In this document: one piece after another, positions 32,816 to 42,106 of the stretch
Numbering within the stretch: position 1 is the first letter of the stretch
Layout: each line of letters begins with the position of its first letter
NCBI RefSeq assembly: GCF_002119425.1
Contig: NZ_MDSU01000018.1
Span: forward strand, 372,001-436,000
Direction of reading: 5' to 3'
Source of the DNA: Desulfurella amilsii
GTDB lineage: Bacteria > Campylobacterota_A > Desulfurellia > Desulfurellales > Desulfurellaceae
Length of the DNA: 64,000 nucleotides
The notes under the pieces: model-generated
What the model saw: only the letters and a program-made list of their open reading frames with translations
Database searches by the model: none
What the model was told of the DNA's origin: nothing
Made by a program: the position numbers and the translations under genes

Positions 32816-35007
32816 GAATAGTTATAGTATCAAATAGATTACCAGTAAGTATTACAAAAGATAAAAAAAACAATAATAAATTTCAAAAAAGTGCAGGTGG
32901 CCTTGTAACAAGCATTGGTGCATATACTGAAAAAATGACCGAGCTTTCTTATGCGTGGGTTGGCTGGCCTGGTATTAACACAACAACTAAATCAGAACAA
33001 GAGGAAATAACAAGTTCACTTGAAACAATTCACTGCTACCCTGTTTTTTTAACAGAAAAAGAAATGGATAAATTTTATTTAGGTTTTTGTAATCGAACCA
33101 TATGGCCTTTATTTCACTACTTTCCAACTATTGCAAGTTTTGAAAAAGAGCACTATGATATATATAAATCCGTCAATTTAAAGTTTGCAAAAGCGCTTAA
33201 CAATATCATTGACCCAAAAGAAGATATTGTATGGGTACACGATTATCATTTAATGCTTTTACCAGACTTAATTAGACAAAATTTTTCTGATGTTCCTATT
33301 GGTTTTTTCTTGCATATACCGTTTCCTGCTTACGAAGTTTTTCAACTATTACCATCAAAATGGAGGATTGAAATCCTTGAAGGCTTACTTGGTGCCGACT
33401 TAATTGGCTTTCATACGCATGAATATACGGATAATTTTTTAAGAGCTACACTGCGTTTTCTTGGTTTAGAAAATCACTTTGGTGTAATTAATAACAAAGG
33501 AAGACTGACAAAAGTAGGAACTCACCCAATAAGTATTGACTATTTAAAATTTAATAAGACTGCTAATAGTATCAGTGTTGCCTTAAAAGCTGGAGAAATA
33601 AAAAATCAATTTAATAACAAAAAAATTCTCTTCAGTGTGGATCGCTTAGATTATACAAAAGGGATAATAAACAGACTCCTTGGGTTTGAATATTTTCTTG
33701 ATCAATACCCTGATTGGCGAGAAAGAATAACGCTAATAATTGTGGTAGTACCGTCTCGCACAGGTGTTTATCATTACCAACAAATGAAAAAGCAGATAGA
33801 CGAAACAATAGGACGTATAAATGGAAAATTGAGCACAGTTGAGTGGAATCCAATAGTATATAAATTTGGTTCACTTGATTTTGAAGATCTTGCAGCCTTC
33901 TATAGCGCAAGCGATATTATGCTTGTGACACCTCTTAGGGATGGAATGAATCTTGTTGCAAAAGAATACGTTGCATCAAGGGTAAACAAAGATGGTATGT
34001 TAATATTGAGCGAGATGGCAGGCTCTGCAAAAGAATTACTTGAAGCTTTAATTATTAACCCAAACAGTATAGAAGAAATTGGAGAAGCGATCAAAACCGC
34101 TCTTGATATGCCAAAAGACAAAGAAGCACAAATAATAGAAAGTATGCAAAATCGCATAAGTAACCATAATGTATTCAGGTGGGTTAGTGATTATTTAAAC
34201 GAATTAAACAAAATTACGCTTTCACAAAAACAATTAGAATCGCAGTTTATTAATCAAACAATTGAAAATCAGATAGTACTAGAGTACCAAAAAGCAAAAA
34301 AAAGGCTTATTATGCTTGATTACGATGGAACACTTATAGAATTTGTAGATTCACCACAAGAAGCTACGCCAACTAAAGAATTAATCCATCTCATATACTT
34401 ATTAACACAAAGAAACAATACCATCGTTTTGGTAAGCGGGAGGGATAAGAATACACTTGAATATTGGTTTGAAAATCTAAATATTAGCCTTGTAGCAGAA
34501 CATGGTGCTTTTTATAAGCATTTTAATACAAACTGGAAGCTTTACCAAAACAACATTGATACAGGCTGGAAAAGTGCTATTATAAATATTTTGAAATTAT
34601 ACAGTGATAGATTACCTGGCTCTTTTATAGAAGAAAAAACTTTTTCTATTGTTTTTCATTACAGAAATACAGACCCACAAACACAAACAACATTCATACC
34701 AGAGCTTAACGGCCATCTTCAAAATTTTTTAGTAAACACTAATCTTAAAGTATACAAAGGCAATAAGATATTGGAAATCAAACCTGCAAATATCGGAAAA
34801 CATTGCGTTGCCGAAATTTTTAATTTAAAAAATTATGACTTTTTGCTTGCTATAGGGGACGATTATACAGACGAAGATATGTTTAAGGCCTTGCCAGAAG
34901 AAGCCATCACAATAAAAGTTGGCGAAATTTCAACGCTAGCAAAGTACAACATTAAAAACCCTCAACAGGTAAGAAAACTTCTAGAAAAACTTACTAATGC
35001 TACTTAA
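32812..35007 (+). CDS. otsA: Bifunctional trehalose-6-phosphate synthase/phosphatase (OtsA-OtsB fusion)
   Basis: The 731-residue protein has a GT20 synthase domain (1 to about 475) with VSNRLPVS, SAGGLVTS, VWVHDYHLMLLP, SVDRLDYTKGI and RDGMNLVAKEYVA. A HAD-type phosphatase domain (about 495-731) follows, with LDYDGTLIEF at about residue 503 and GDDYTDEDMF. It makes trehalose-6-phosphate from UDP-glucose and glucose-6-phosphate and then removes the phosphate. Both active sites look intact. It is translationally coupled to the mscS gene and convergent with a TreT-like gene, with 1 bp between them. Confidence 0.95.
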   Translation: MRIVIVSNRLPVSITKDKKNNNKFQKSAGGLVTSIGAYTEKMTELSYAWVGWPGINTTTKSEQEEITSSLETIHCYPVFLTEKEMDKFYLGFCNRTIWPLFHYFPTIASFEKEHYDIYKSVNLKFAKALNNIIDPKEDIVWVHDYHLMLLPDLIRQNFSDVPIGFFLHIPFPAYEVFQLLPSKWRIEILEGLLGADLIGFHTHEYTDNFLRATLRFLGLENHFGVINNKGRLTKVGTHPISIDYLKFNKTANSISVALKAGEIKNQFNNKKILFSVDRLDYTKGIINRLLGFEYFLDQYPDWRERITLIIVVVPSRTGVYHYQQMKKQIDETIGRINGKLSTVEWNPIVYKFGSLDFEDLAAFYSASDIMLVTPLRDGMNLVAKEYVASRVNKDGMLILSEMAGSAKELLEALIINPNSIEEIGEAIKTALDMPKDKEAQIIESMQNRISNHNVFRWVSDYLNELNKITLSQKQLESQFINQTIENQIVLEYQKAKKRLIMLDYDGTLIEFVDSPQEATPTKELIHLIYLLTQRNNTIVLVSGRDKNTLEYWFENLNISLVAEHGAFYKHFNTNWKLYQNNIDTGWKSAIINILKLYSDRLPGSFIEEKTFSIVFHYRNTDPQTQTTFIPELNGHLQNFLVNTNLKVYKGNKILEIKPANIGKHCVAEIFNLKNYDFLLAIGDDYTDEDMFKALPEEAITIKVGEISTLAKYNIKNPQQVRKLLEKLTNAT

Positions 35008-35008
35008 A

Positions 35009-36238
35009 TCACCAGATTACATTCGCACTAGGCTGTTGCAATATTACAAGTAGTGTCAAATATTCCCTTACGTGCCTAGTAATAAGAAAATTATCCTTAA
35101 CAAATTCCTTGCCTTTTCGCTTTAGCCTTTTGAATAAATCTTGATCGCTTAATAGCTGTTTTATTCTAAGAGCTGCACCCTCTGGCGTATTAACTAAAAA
35201 ACCATTATAATTGTTTATTACCTGAAGCCTAATACCGCCTGTATTGCCGCCAATAACAGGTTTGCCCTTCCACAACGACTCTGTAACAGTAAGGCCAAAA
35301 CCTTCTTTTGTGGATTTTTGTATAACAATATCAGCCGCCCTTTGAAGCGCATTTATTGTAACATTAGCATCTGATGGAAGCGACAAAACATGAATATCAT
35401 TATCAGAATTTGCAGCAGTAAGCGTCTCTTCTAATACAATGCTACCTTCTGGATCATCATCTGCTGAACCCCCTGCCAAAACTAGCTGAATTGATGGGAT
35501 TGACTTTTTTACCAATTTATAAGCACTAATAACACCTATTGGGTCTTTAAACCTATCAAAGCGTGAAACTTGCAATAAAATCGGCCTTGTGGGGTCTAAG
35601 TTAAACTCAGTGTAGGCTTTTTCTACTTCTTCTTTGTTTAACTCTTTGTTTTTATCGCTTAATGGGTTAATACTTGGTGCTATTATATACTGTGGATGAG
35701 GCAAATTTCTTGCAAAATCAACTAACGAAAAAATACTTGCATCATACTGGGCAATAAATTGCTTTAAAAATTTCCATACCTGTCTGCTTGGTCTTGAAAT
35801 GTCAATATGACATCTCCAAACCCATTTGCCTTTACGATTTGGAAAAAACTTTATCAAGGCAGCTGGTTGTGGGTCGTGAATAAACACAAAATCCGCTTCG
35901 TTAAGCAAATTAAATAATCTTTGCGCATTTTCTTCGTTTGTTTGCTCATAAATTTTTAGTAATGTATCTGGTACAATCTGATTTTTCATACCTTGCAACA
36001 TGTTGTGAAACATTTTTGTGCATTTATAAAACTCCGCTTGACCAACTACAATCTCCCATGTAGCATCCAAACCTAACTCATGTTTAAGTGGTATAATATT
36101 CGTCAATAATTCTGCAACTCCACCGCCTATCTTTGTTGAGTTTATATGAACAATTTTTTTATCTTTTAGAAAATTAGCTAATCGAACTAAATGATCAATT
36201 TCGCTAAAACCTACTATTGATTCCAATTCTGCAAGCAT
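35009..36238 (-). CDS. TreT-like trehalose glycosyltransferring synthase (GT4 family)
   Basis: The 409-residue GT-B glycosyltransferase has the TreT-type N-terminus KIVHINSTKIGGGVAELL, the acceptor region FVFIHDPQPAALI, WRCHIDISRPS, and the donor half with ILLQVSRFDRFKDP and STKEGFGLTVTESLWKGKP. TreT couples NDP-glucose and glucose to trehalose, reversibly. Together with OtsAB the cell would have two trehalose routes. A DUF5752 gene lies 8 bp upstream in the same unit. A related glucosylglycerate or sucrose activity is possible, but the neighbourhood favours trehalose. Confidence 0.85.
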   Translation of the reverse strand: MLAELESIVGFSEIDHLVRLANFLKDKKIVHINSTKIGGGVAELLTNIIPLKHELGLDATWEIVVGQAEFYKCTKMFHNMLQGMKNQIVPDTLLKIYEQTNEENAQRLFNLLNEADFVFIHDPQPAALIKFFPNRKGKWVWRCHIDISRPSRQVWKFLKQFIAQYDASIFSLVDFARNLPHPQYIIAPSINPLSDKNKELNKEEVEKAYTEFNLDPTRPILLQVSRFDRFKDPIGVISAYKLVKKSIPSIQLVLAGGSADDDPEGSIVLEETLTAANSDNDIHVLSLPSDANVTINALQRAADIVIQKSTKEGFGLTVTESLWKGKPVIGGNTGGIRLQVINNYNGFLVNTPEGAALRIKQLLSDQDLFKRLKRKGKEFVKDNFLITRHVREYLTLLVILQQPSANVIW

Positions 36239-36246
36239 TTAAAACC

Positions 36247-36903
36247 TCATTTAAAATATGTTCTAAAAATATTTGATACTTTTTCTTTTAGTTTTGATAG
36301 TGGCAAGAAAAATGGGTCAATATTTACTATCATATCAATAAGCTCATCATATCCTTCAAATAAAGCGATCCAATTTGAAAAATCATCCCTATGGTTTTGT
36401 GTGCGCCTCCTTGCGTCAACAAAATGAAAATACAAAGAACCATAAGATAGATCATCAATAAAATTTGCAAATTCTTTTGGTTCATTTATTATCTTAGATG
36501 TATCAAAAACAACCATACTTAGTTTTAAAAAATAAAAAGGTTCTTGTGCATTCGTATAGAGCAATACTGTATTTTGTTCCAAAGAAGACTGTATAATATC
36601 AAGCATTTCTTGACGCAATTCATCTAGACTTGGGTAATCTTGGGGTTCAAGTACAGAAAGCCTCTCGGCTAAAGACTTATCATGAATTTGCTCTGAAATC
36701 CACTGAGCAAAATCATTATTGAATTCGGGTGTGCTAAATGAGGTACGCAACAATTTTCCCCAAAAATGATAATATATAGAATCTTGATCAACGCTAAGCA
36801 GTTGTGTAAATAACTCTTTTGTATTCAGTGCGTGTTTGCCTATGGCAATTGATACAACCGAACAATCTTTTATTTCAAACGCTGAAATATTATTTTCAGG
36901 CAT
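36247..36903 (-). CDS. DUF5752 family protein
   Basis: The 218-residue soluble protein contains the family-like phrases SIYYHFWGKLLR and LYFHFVDARRRTQNHRDDFSNW in two related halves, so it may have arisen by duplication. It has no signal or membrane segment. DUF5752 proteins, to my knowledge, are often encoded beside trehalose synthases and phosphatases, and this one precedes the TreT-like gene by 8 bp. The start at 36903 (MPENNIS) follows TTGGAGG. An upstream frame to 36939 is rejected. The function is unknown. Confidence 0.75.
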   Translation of the reverse strand: MPENNISAFEIKDCSVVSIAIGKHALNTKELFTQLLSVDQDSIYYHFWGKLLRTSFSTPEFNNDFAQWISEQIHDKSLAERLSVLEPQDYPSLDELRQEMLDIIQSSLEQNTVLLYTNAQEPFYFLKLSMVVFDTSKIINEPKEFANFIDDLSYGSLYFHFVDARRRTQNHRDDFSNWIALFEGYDELIDMIVNIDPFFLPLSKLKEKVSNIFRTYFK

Positions 36904-37018
36904 AATTTCCTCCAAAACATGCCCTTTATTATATACCAAATAAACAAATAATCAACTATCACAATTTTAGTTGCAAAAAAATAAACTACATTGTATAAAT
37001 AAAACAAGGAGGCAAACA

Positions 37019-38107
37019 ATGAAAGTAGCTGATTACATTTTAAAAATTACACCTTATGAAGGTGGCAAACCTATAGAAGAACTTCAAAGAGAACTTGGCT
37101 TAAAAGATGTAATAAAACTTGCATCAAATGAAAATCCACTTGGTCCGTCTAAAAAAGTGATTGATATAATTTGCAAAACCGCGGAGCTTGTAAATTTGTA
37201 CCCAGATGGAAATATGTACTACTTGTCTCAAAAATTGGCAAATAATTTGGGTATTGGCGAAAAAAATCTAATATTTGGCAATGGTTCAGATGAAATAATA
37301 GAACTTTTATATAAGGCATTTGCTACGAATGAAAACGATGAAATTTTATACTGCTACCCTACTTTTATAGAGTATCGCATCATTGGAATGGCTTTCAATA
37401 AAAAAATTATTGAATTACCTTTAAAAAACTATGCATACGATATTGACAACTTGATTAGCCATATTAACAATAATACGCGCATTATTTTTATAAATACACC
37501 AAACAATCCCACTGGCACACTAACCACATATGATGATATATTAAGGATAATCAATAAAGCGACCAAAGATACTTTAATTGTAATAGATGAAGCATATTAT
37601 GAATATGCTAAGTCGTCTTCTGATTACAAAGAGCTACTTGATCTTTACAAAAATGAAAATGTCATAATTTTAAGAACATTTTCCAAAGTTTATGCGCTAG
37701 CTGGACTCAGAGTTGGATATGGTATTGCAAGCGAATTTATAGTGCAGACACTAAACCGTGTAAGACCGCCTTTTAATGTAGATATTATAGCGCAAGCAGC
37801 TGCAATTGCTGCCTTAGATGATAAAGAGCACCTAAAAAAAACTATACAAACAAATGAAGAGGGGAAAAAATACTTATACGAGCAGTTCAATAAACTTGGT
37901 TTGTTTTATGTATCCACCTACGCTAACTTTATATTATTCTCTACCCCAAAGGATGCCCAAACCATTTATGAAAACCTTCTGAAAGAAGGTGTTATAGTAA
38001 GAAGTATGAAACCTTATGGTTACAATAATTTCTTAAGAGTTACTATTGGTACGCAAAAAGAAAATGAGATTTTTATAGAAAAACTTAAAAAGGTCTTGAA
38101 TGTTTAA
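37019..38107 (+). CDS. hisC: Histidinol-phosphate/aromatic aminotransferase
   Basis: The 362-residue fold-type I PLP enzyme has LASNENPLGPS, FGNGSDEIIELL, NTPNNPTGT, DEAYYEYA and the PLP lysine in RTFSKVYALAGLRVGY. HisC transaminates histidinol phosphate, and many members also act on phenylpyruvate and prephenate. The start at 37019 follows AAGGAGG. The frame reaching 36971 is not supported. It overlaps tyrA by 8 bp, which favours a role in tyrosine/phenylalanine synthesis in addition to histidine. Confidence 0.9.
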   Translation: MKVADYILKITPYEGGKPIEELQRELGLKDVIKLASNENPLGPSKKVIDIICKTAELVNLYPDGNMYYLSQKLANNLGIGEKNLIFGNGSDEIIELLYKAFATNENDEILYCYPTFIEYRIIGMAFNKKIIELPLKNYAYDIDNLISHINNNTRIIFINTPNNPTGTLTTYDDILRIINKATKDTLIVIDEAYYEYAKSSSDYKELLDLYKNENVIILRTFSKVYALAGLRVGYGIASEFIVQTLNRVRPPFNVDIIAQAAAIAALDDKEHLKKTIQTNEEGKKYLYEQFNKLGLFYVSTYANFILFSTPKDAQTIYENLLKEGVIVRSMKPYGYNNFLRVTIGTQKENEIFIEKLKKVLNV

Positions 38108-38948
38108 CACTATCGGTATAGCTGGACTAGGTTTAATCGGTGGCTCTTTTGGACTTGCAATTAAACATAACAAGCTTTCAAAAGTCGTTATTGGCTTTGA
38201 TACCAATGAAGAAAACTTAAATGATGCTTTAAAATTAGAACTAATAGATATAGGTGCAAGCTCATACAAATCATTTTCAATTTGCGATTTTGTAATAGTA
38301 AGCGTACCACCTTCTCAAACTGCTAAAGTGGTTTTGGGCTTATTTGAAGTTTTGAAAGAAAATACAATAATAATAGATGTTGCAAGCGTAAAAGGACCCA
38401 TAATAGCTGATATTAAAAACTCTATACCAAAAGGTATTAGCTATATTCCAACCCACCCCATAGCAGGTACAGAAAACTTTGGCCCCAGATCGGCTTTTAG
38501 ACAGCTTTTTAATGATAAATACTTTATAATAACACCAATTAACAATATAACATTTGCAGAAAAAAAAGTAGAAGAATTTGCAAAAAAAATTAAAATGAAA
38601 GTAAAATACATGGATGCCCAAAGACATGATGAAGTATTTGCCTATGTAAGTCACTTGCCACACGTTATAGCTTATAACCTTGTAAATCTTATATGGCACA
38701 AAAAAGAAAATGATGAAGCTTATAGCTTTGTAGGCGGTGGGTTTAAAGATTTTACGCGCATAGCAAAGTCAAATGAAAAAATGTGGAGCGATATATTTTT
38801 TCTAAACAAGAAAAACATTTTAAGTGCCATTGATGATTATATTGAAAATTTATTAGTTTTAAAAACAATAATAGAAAACAACGAGGAAAAAAAACTTTTA
38901 GAAACTCTAAAAAATATTAGATTATTTAAAGAACATTTAGATGGCTAA
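38100..38948 (+). CDS. tyrA: Prephenate dehydrogenase
   Basis: The 282-residue protein has the NAD-binding motif GIAGLGLIGGSFGLAI, PTHPIAGTENFGPRSA with the substrate-binding histidines, and the helical dimerisation region with VSHLPHVIAY and GGGFKDFTRIA. It oxidatively decarboxylates prephenate to 4-hydroxyphenylpyruvate. It overlaps hisC upstream and cmk downstream by 8 bp each. There is no ACT domain, so feedback control by that route is absent. Confidence 0.94.
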   Translation: MFNTIGIAGLGLIGGSFGLAIKHNKLSKVVIGFDTNEENLNDALKLELIDIGASSYKSFSICDFVIVSVPPSQTAKVVLGLFEVLKENTIIIDVASVKGPIIADIKNSIPKGISYIPTHPIAGTENFGPRSAFRQLFNDKYFIITPINNITFAEKKVEEFAKKIKMKVKYMDAQRHDEVFAYVSHLPHVIAYNLVNLIWHKKENDEAYSFVGGGFKDFTRIAKSNEKMWSDIFFLNKKNILSAIDDYIENLLVLKTIIENNEEKKLLETLKNIRLFKEHLDG

Positions 38949-39558
38949 TTTTATTGTAACAATTGACGGGCCAAGCGGCAGTGGCAAAAGCACTATTTGT
39001 AAAATGCTTGCAAAAAATGATGGCTTTATTCATATAGATACAGGAAAGATTTACAGAAGCATCGCATATCTACTTGGAGAAACATTTAGCCAAGATAAGC
39101 TAAATAAGCTAAAATTAGATTTTAAACTGCAAGACTCGCAAATCCTGTTAGTTGCAAATGGTAAAATTTTAAACGATTTATTATCTAGCGAGTATATAGC
39201 AAAAAAAGCTTCATTGATCGCCCAGAAAGAATTTGTTAGAAGTTTTGTAAATGATTTTGCAAGAAAAATTGCATATAACGGGAAATTTGTAATAGATGGC
39301 AGAGATGCAGGTAGTTTAATTTTTACAAATGCGCAGTTAAAATTCTTCTTAACAGCTAAAACAGAAGAAAGGGCAAAAAGAAGGTCGATAGAGTTGTCTA
39401 TAAACTACAAAGAATCGCTAGATTCTATAATTCAAAGAGATAAACAAGATTCTGAAAGAAAAGTTTCCCCTCTTGTTGTCCCAAAAGGGGCAATAAAAAT
39501 AGATTCCAGCAATTTAGCAATTGAAGAGGTTTACAGTTTAATAAAAAGCTACCTTTAA
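38941..39558 (+). CDS. cmk: Cytidylate kinase
   Basis: The 205-residue P-loop kinase has IDGPSGSGKST, DTGKIYRSIAYLLGE, the IDGRDAGSLIF substrate loop and a lid with RAKRRSIEL. It phosphorylates CMP and dCMP. It is about 20 residues shorter than E. coli Cmk, mainly in the NMP-binding insert, as in other lineages with short forms. In the family the substrate loop usually reads GRDIGT. Here it is GRDAGS, a variant consistent with this branch. It is the last gene of the hisC-tyrA-cmk unit. Confidence 0.9.
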   Translation: MANFIVTIDGPSGSGKSTICKMLAKNDGFIHIDTGKIYRSIAYLLGETFSQDKLNKLKLDFKLQDSQILLVANGKILNDLLSSEYIAKKASLIAQKEFVRSFVNDFARKIAYNGKFVIDGRDAGSLIFTNAQLKFFLTAKTEERAKRRSIELSINYKESLDSIIQRDKQDSERKVSPLVVPKGAIKIDSSNLAIEEVYSLIKSYL

Positions 39559-40475
39559 GCTTTCATTTTTTCGATGTATTTTTGGGCATTGGATGCTGCA
39601 ATTGCACCATCTGCGCATGCTGTTACAACTTGCCTTAGGGATTTTTTTCTTACATCGCCTACCGCATAAATACCCGGAATGTTTGTTTCCATTTCCTCGT
39701 TTGTAATAATGTAACCATATTCATCTGTTTGTATTAAATCAGAAGCAAACTTTGAGTTTGGCGTAAGGCCAATATAAATAAATATACCATCTATATCCAA
39801 CCTTGATTGCTGTTTAGTCTTAACATTTTCTATAAGCACACCTTTTACAAATTTATCGCCTAAAATTTCTTTTACAACGCTATCAAATATAATTTCTACT
39901 TTATTATTTTTCTTTATTCGATCCTGTAATATTTTTACAGCTCTAAATTGATCTCTTCTATGAATTAAATATATTTTTTTAACAAGATTGGCTAGATACA
40001 AAGCTTCTTCTAAGGCAGAATCACCACCGCCAATCACTGTAACAGTTTTTCCTTTAAAAAATGCACCATCGCATGTTGCGCAATATGACACGCCTTTTCC
40101 TAAAAACTTAGCTTCCCCTGGACAGCCTAATTTATCTGCACTAGCACCCGTTGCTATAATAACCGTTTTTGTTGTTATGCAGCTTTTGTTTTTTAAGATA
40201 ACCCTCTTGCACGAAATATCATTTTCTATACTCTCAATGCCATCATAGCTAATTTCAACATCAAACTTTTTGGCTTGTTTTAAGAATTTATCTATTATAT
40301 CCATTCCGCTTATACCCTCTGGAAAGCCTGGATAGTTTTCAAGATCGGCACTGAAAACAATCTGACCGCCAAAAACCTTGTCTTCTAATACAATTGCTTT
40401 TAAACCGCTTCTTGCTGCATAAATACCTGCTGTCAAACCAGCTGGACCGCCACCTATAATCACAACATCATACAT
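39555..40475 (-). CDS. trxB: Thioredoxin reductase
   Basis: The 306-residue flavoprotein has the FAD motif IIGGGPAGLTAGIYAAR, the redox pair C132-A-T-C135 (SYCATCDG), the NADPH motif VIGGGDSALEEAL, and a C-terminal FAD segment GIYAVGDVRKKSLRQVVTACADG. It reduces thioredoxin with NADPH. The trxA gene lies 44 bp upstream in the same direction, so the pair is likely cotranscribed. It overlaps cmk by 4 bp at the 3' ends. Confidence 0.97.
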   Translation of the reverse strand: MYDVVIIGGGPAGLTAGIYAARSGLKAIVLEDKVFGGQIVFSADLENYPGFPEGISGMDIIDKFLKQAKKFDVEISYDGIESIENDISCKRVILKNKSCITTKTVIIATGASADKLGCPGEAKFLGKGVSYCATCDGAFFKGKTVTVIGGGDSALEEALYLANLVKKIYLIHRRDQFRAVKILQDRIKKNNKVEIIFDSVVKEILGDKFVKGVLIENVKTKQQSRLDIDGIFIYIGLTPNSKFASDLIQTDEYGYIITNEEMETNIPGIYAVGDVRKKSLRQVVTACADGAIAASNAQKYIEKMKA

Positions 40476-40519
40476 CCATTACCTCTTTTAAGAATTGGAC
40501 CGAGAAAATCTCGGCCCAA

Positions 40520-40843
40520 TTATAAAATTTTATCCAACCTTTGCGTGAAATATTCTTTTGGTGCAGCGCCAATGATCTGGTCTACTACTTCGCCATTTTT
40601 AAACACCATTAGCGTAGGTATGCTCATTATACCATATTTAACGGCAATATCAGGTTCTTCATCGGTGTTTAATTTTCCAATTTTTAGCTTACCCTCGTAT
40701 TCATGTGCAATTTCTGACACTACAGGAGCAACCATTCTACAAGGTCCGCACCATGGTGCCCAAAAATCTACTAAAACTGGAATGTCTGATTTTAATACCT
40801 CTTGTTCCCAACTATCAGTGGTCAATTTTACTTCAACTGCCAT
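40520..40843 (-). CDS. trxA: Thioredoxin
   Basis: The 107-residue protein has the classic active site [10 protein letters not shown] (cysteines 32 and 35) and the cis-proline SIPTLMVF. It is a cytoplasmic disulfide reductant kept reduced by the downstream TrxB. AGGAGG precedes the ATG. The length is normal. Confidence 0.97.
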   Translation of the reverse strand: MAVEVKLTTDSWEQEVLKSDIPVLVDFWAPWCGPCRMVAPVVSEIAHEYEGKLKIGKLNTDEEPDIAVKYGIMSIPTLMVFKNGEVVDQIIGAAPKEYFTQRLDKIL

Positions 40844-40910
40844 AATTCCTCCTTACATAAATCTTGAGTAGATTTTATAACGAAAAACATTTTTTGTCAA
40901 ATGTAACTCA

Positions 40911-41501
40911 TTAATACAGTTTTTTGAATACTTCAACAACCTGTTTTCTTGTATCTTCTAATGAATAAGAATTATCAATCACAAAATCAGCTTTTTTCTT
41001 TTTTTCTTCTATATCCACTTGCAATTTGATTAAATTTAGCGCCTCATCGTAAGTTAAATTTTGCCTTTTCATTAATCTTTCTATCTGGATATTTTTGGTT
41101 GTATAAACTACAATAATTTTATCAAAACTACCTTCTAAATGTTTTTCGAATAGCAGTGGCACATCATATATAATCATAGCATTTTTGTTTTTTTGTAATA
41201 TTAATTCTTCAATTTCTTTTCTTTTTTGCTGGACATACGGATGTATAATTGATTCTAAAACCGCAAGCTTTTGCTTATCTTTTAATACTATTGAACCTAG
41301 TTTTTTTCTATCAATATTTCCTTGCTCATCTAGAATAAAAAAACCAAATACTTCCAATATCTGTTTGTATGGTTTCTCTGTTTTTTTTAGTGCCTCGTGG
41401 GCAATCTCATCTGCATCTATGATGTATGCACCCAACTCTTTCAACATATTGGCTACAGTTGATTTACCGCAAGCAATGGAGCCAGTTAAACCTATACGCA
41501 T
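40911..41501 (-). CDS. coaE: Dephospho-CoA kinase
   Basis: The 196-residue P-loop kinase has GLTGSIACGKSTVANML, DADEIAHEAL, and YDVPLLFE, which are standard CoaE motifs. It performs the last step of CoA synthesis. It overlaps the HhH-GPD glycosylase gene by 10 bp and closes the long nad operon. A ketopantoate reductase for an earlier CoA step lies at 14.8 kb. Confidence 0.95.
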   Translation of the reverse strand: MRIGLTGSIACGKSTVANMLKELGAYIIDADEIAHEALKKTEKPYKQILEVFGFFILDEQGNIDRKKLGSIVLKDKQKLAVLESIIHPYVQQKRKEIEELILQKNKNAMIIYDVPLLFEKHLEGSFDKIIVVYTTKNIQIERLMKRQNLTYDEALNLIKLQVDIEEKKKKADFVIDNSYSLEDTRKQVVEVFKKLY

Positions 41502-42106
41502 TTAATAGGGCATCCCGCACAATTAGGTTTTTTTCTGCAAAAAATTTTACCTAACTTTACAATTAAAGCATGATATTCTTTAAATAATTCAATATCATGT
41601 GGTAAGTTTTGCATAAAAAATTGCTGCACTTTATTATATTCTAACGAGTAAAAAAGCTTTTTTCGCTCAACAAGGCGTTTAGTATAAGCATCCACAACAA
41701 AAATTGGCCTAGAAAACACATAAAGCAAAATAGAGTCTGCTGTTTCAAAACCTATACCTTTAACATTCAAAAGCATTTTTCTAAAATTTGCTGTATCCGT
41801 ATTATTCTTATCAAAATTTTTAAAAAAAGACGCTATTTCTTTTAAATATAAGCTTTTTTGTCTATAAAACCCAGAGGGCTTTATTAACCCTTCTATAATG
41901 CTTTGCGAGGAGTTTCTTATTTTATCTAAGCTGCAAAGATTTGTTTTTTTTAAATTTTCAATGGCCTTTTCTACATTTTGCCACGCAGTGTTTTGAGTCA
42001 AAATTGCCCCTATAATTACCTCGTCTTGACTATCAGCTGGCCACCAGTGTTGCTTACCGAAAATTTTAAAAAGCGTTTCGTATATTTCAATTAGCGTCAA
42101 GTTCAA
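41492..42106 (-). CDS. HhH-GPD DNA glycosylase with Fe-S cluster, MagIII-like
   Basis: The 204-residue EndoIII-fold protein has the helix-hairpin-helix GIGFETADSILLYVF, the catalytic aspartate in FVVDAYTKRL and a C-terminal cluster C-x5-C-x2-C-x3-C (CRKKPNCAGCPIKC). EndoIII has a catalytic lysine in the GVGRKTA hairpin, and here it is glutamate, which predicts a monofunctional glycosylase. The hairpin and the QNTAWQNVEKAIENLK region resemble H. pylori MagIII, a 3-methyladenine glycosylase. The start is probably TTG at 42106. It overlaps the sirtuin gene by 20 bp. Substrate specificity is inference. Confidence 0.82.
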   Translation of the reverse strand: MNLTLIEIYETLFKIFGKQHWWPADSQDEVIIGAILTQNTAWQNVEKAIENLKKTNLCSLDKIRNSSQSIIEGLIKPSGFYRQKSLYLKEIASFFKNFDKNNTDTANFRKMLLNVKGIGFETADSILLYVFSRPIFVVDAYTKRLVERKKLFYSLEYNKVQQFFMQNLPHDIELFKEYHALIVKLGKIFCRKKPNCAGCPIKCV

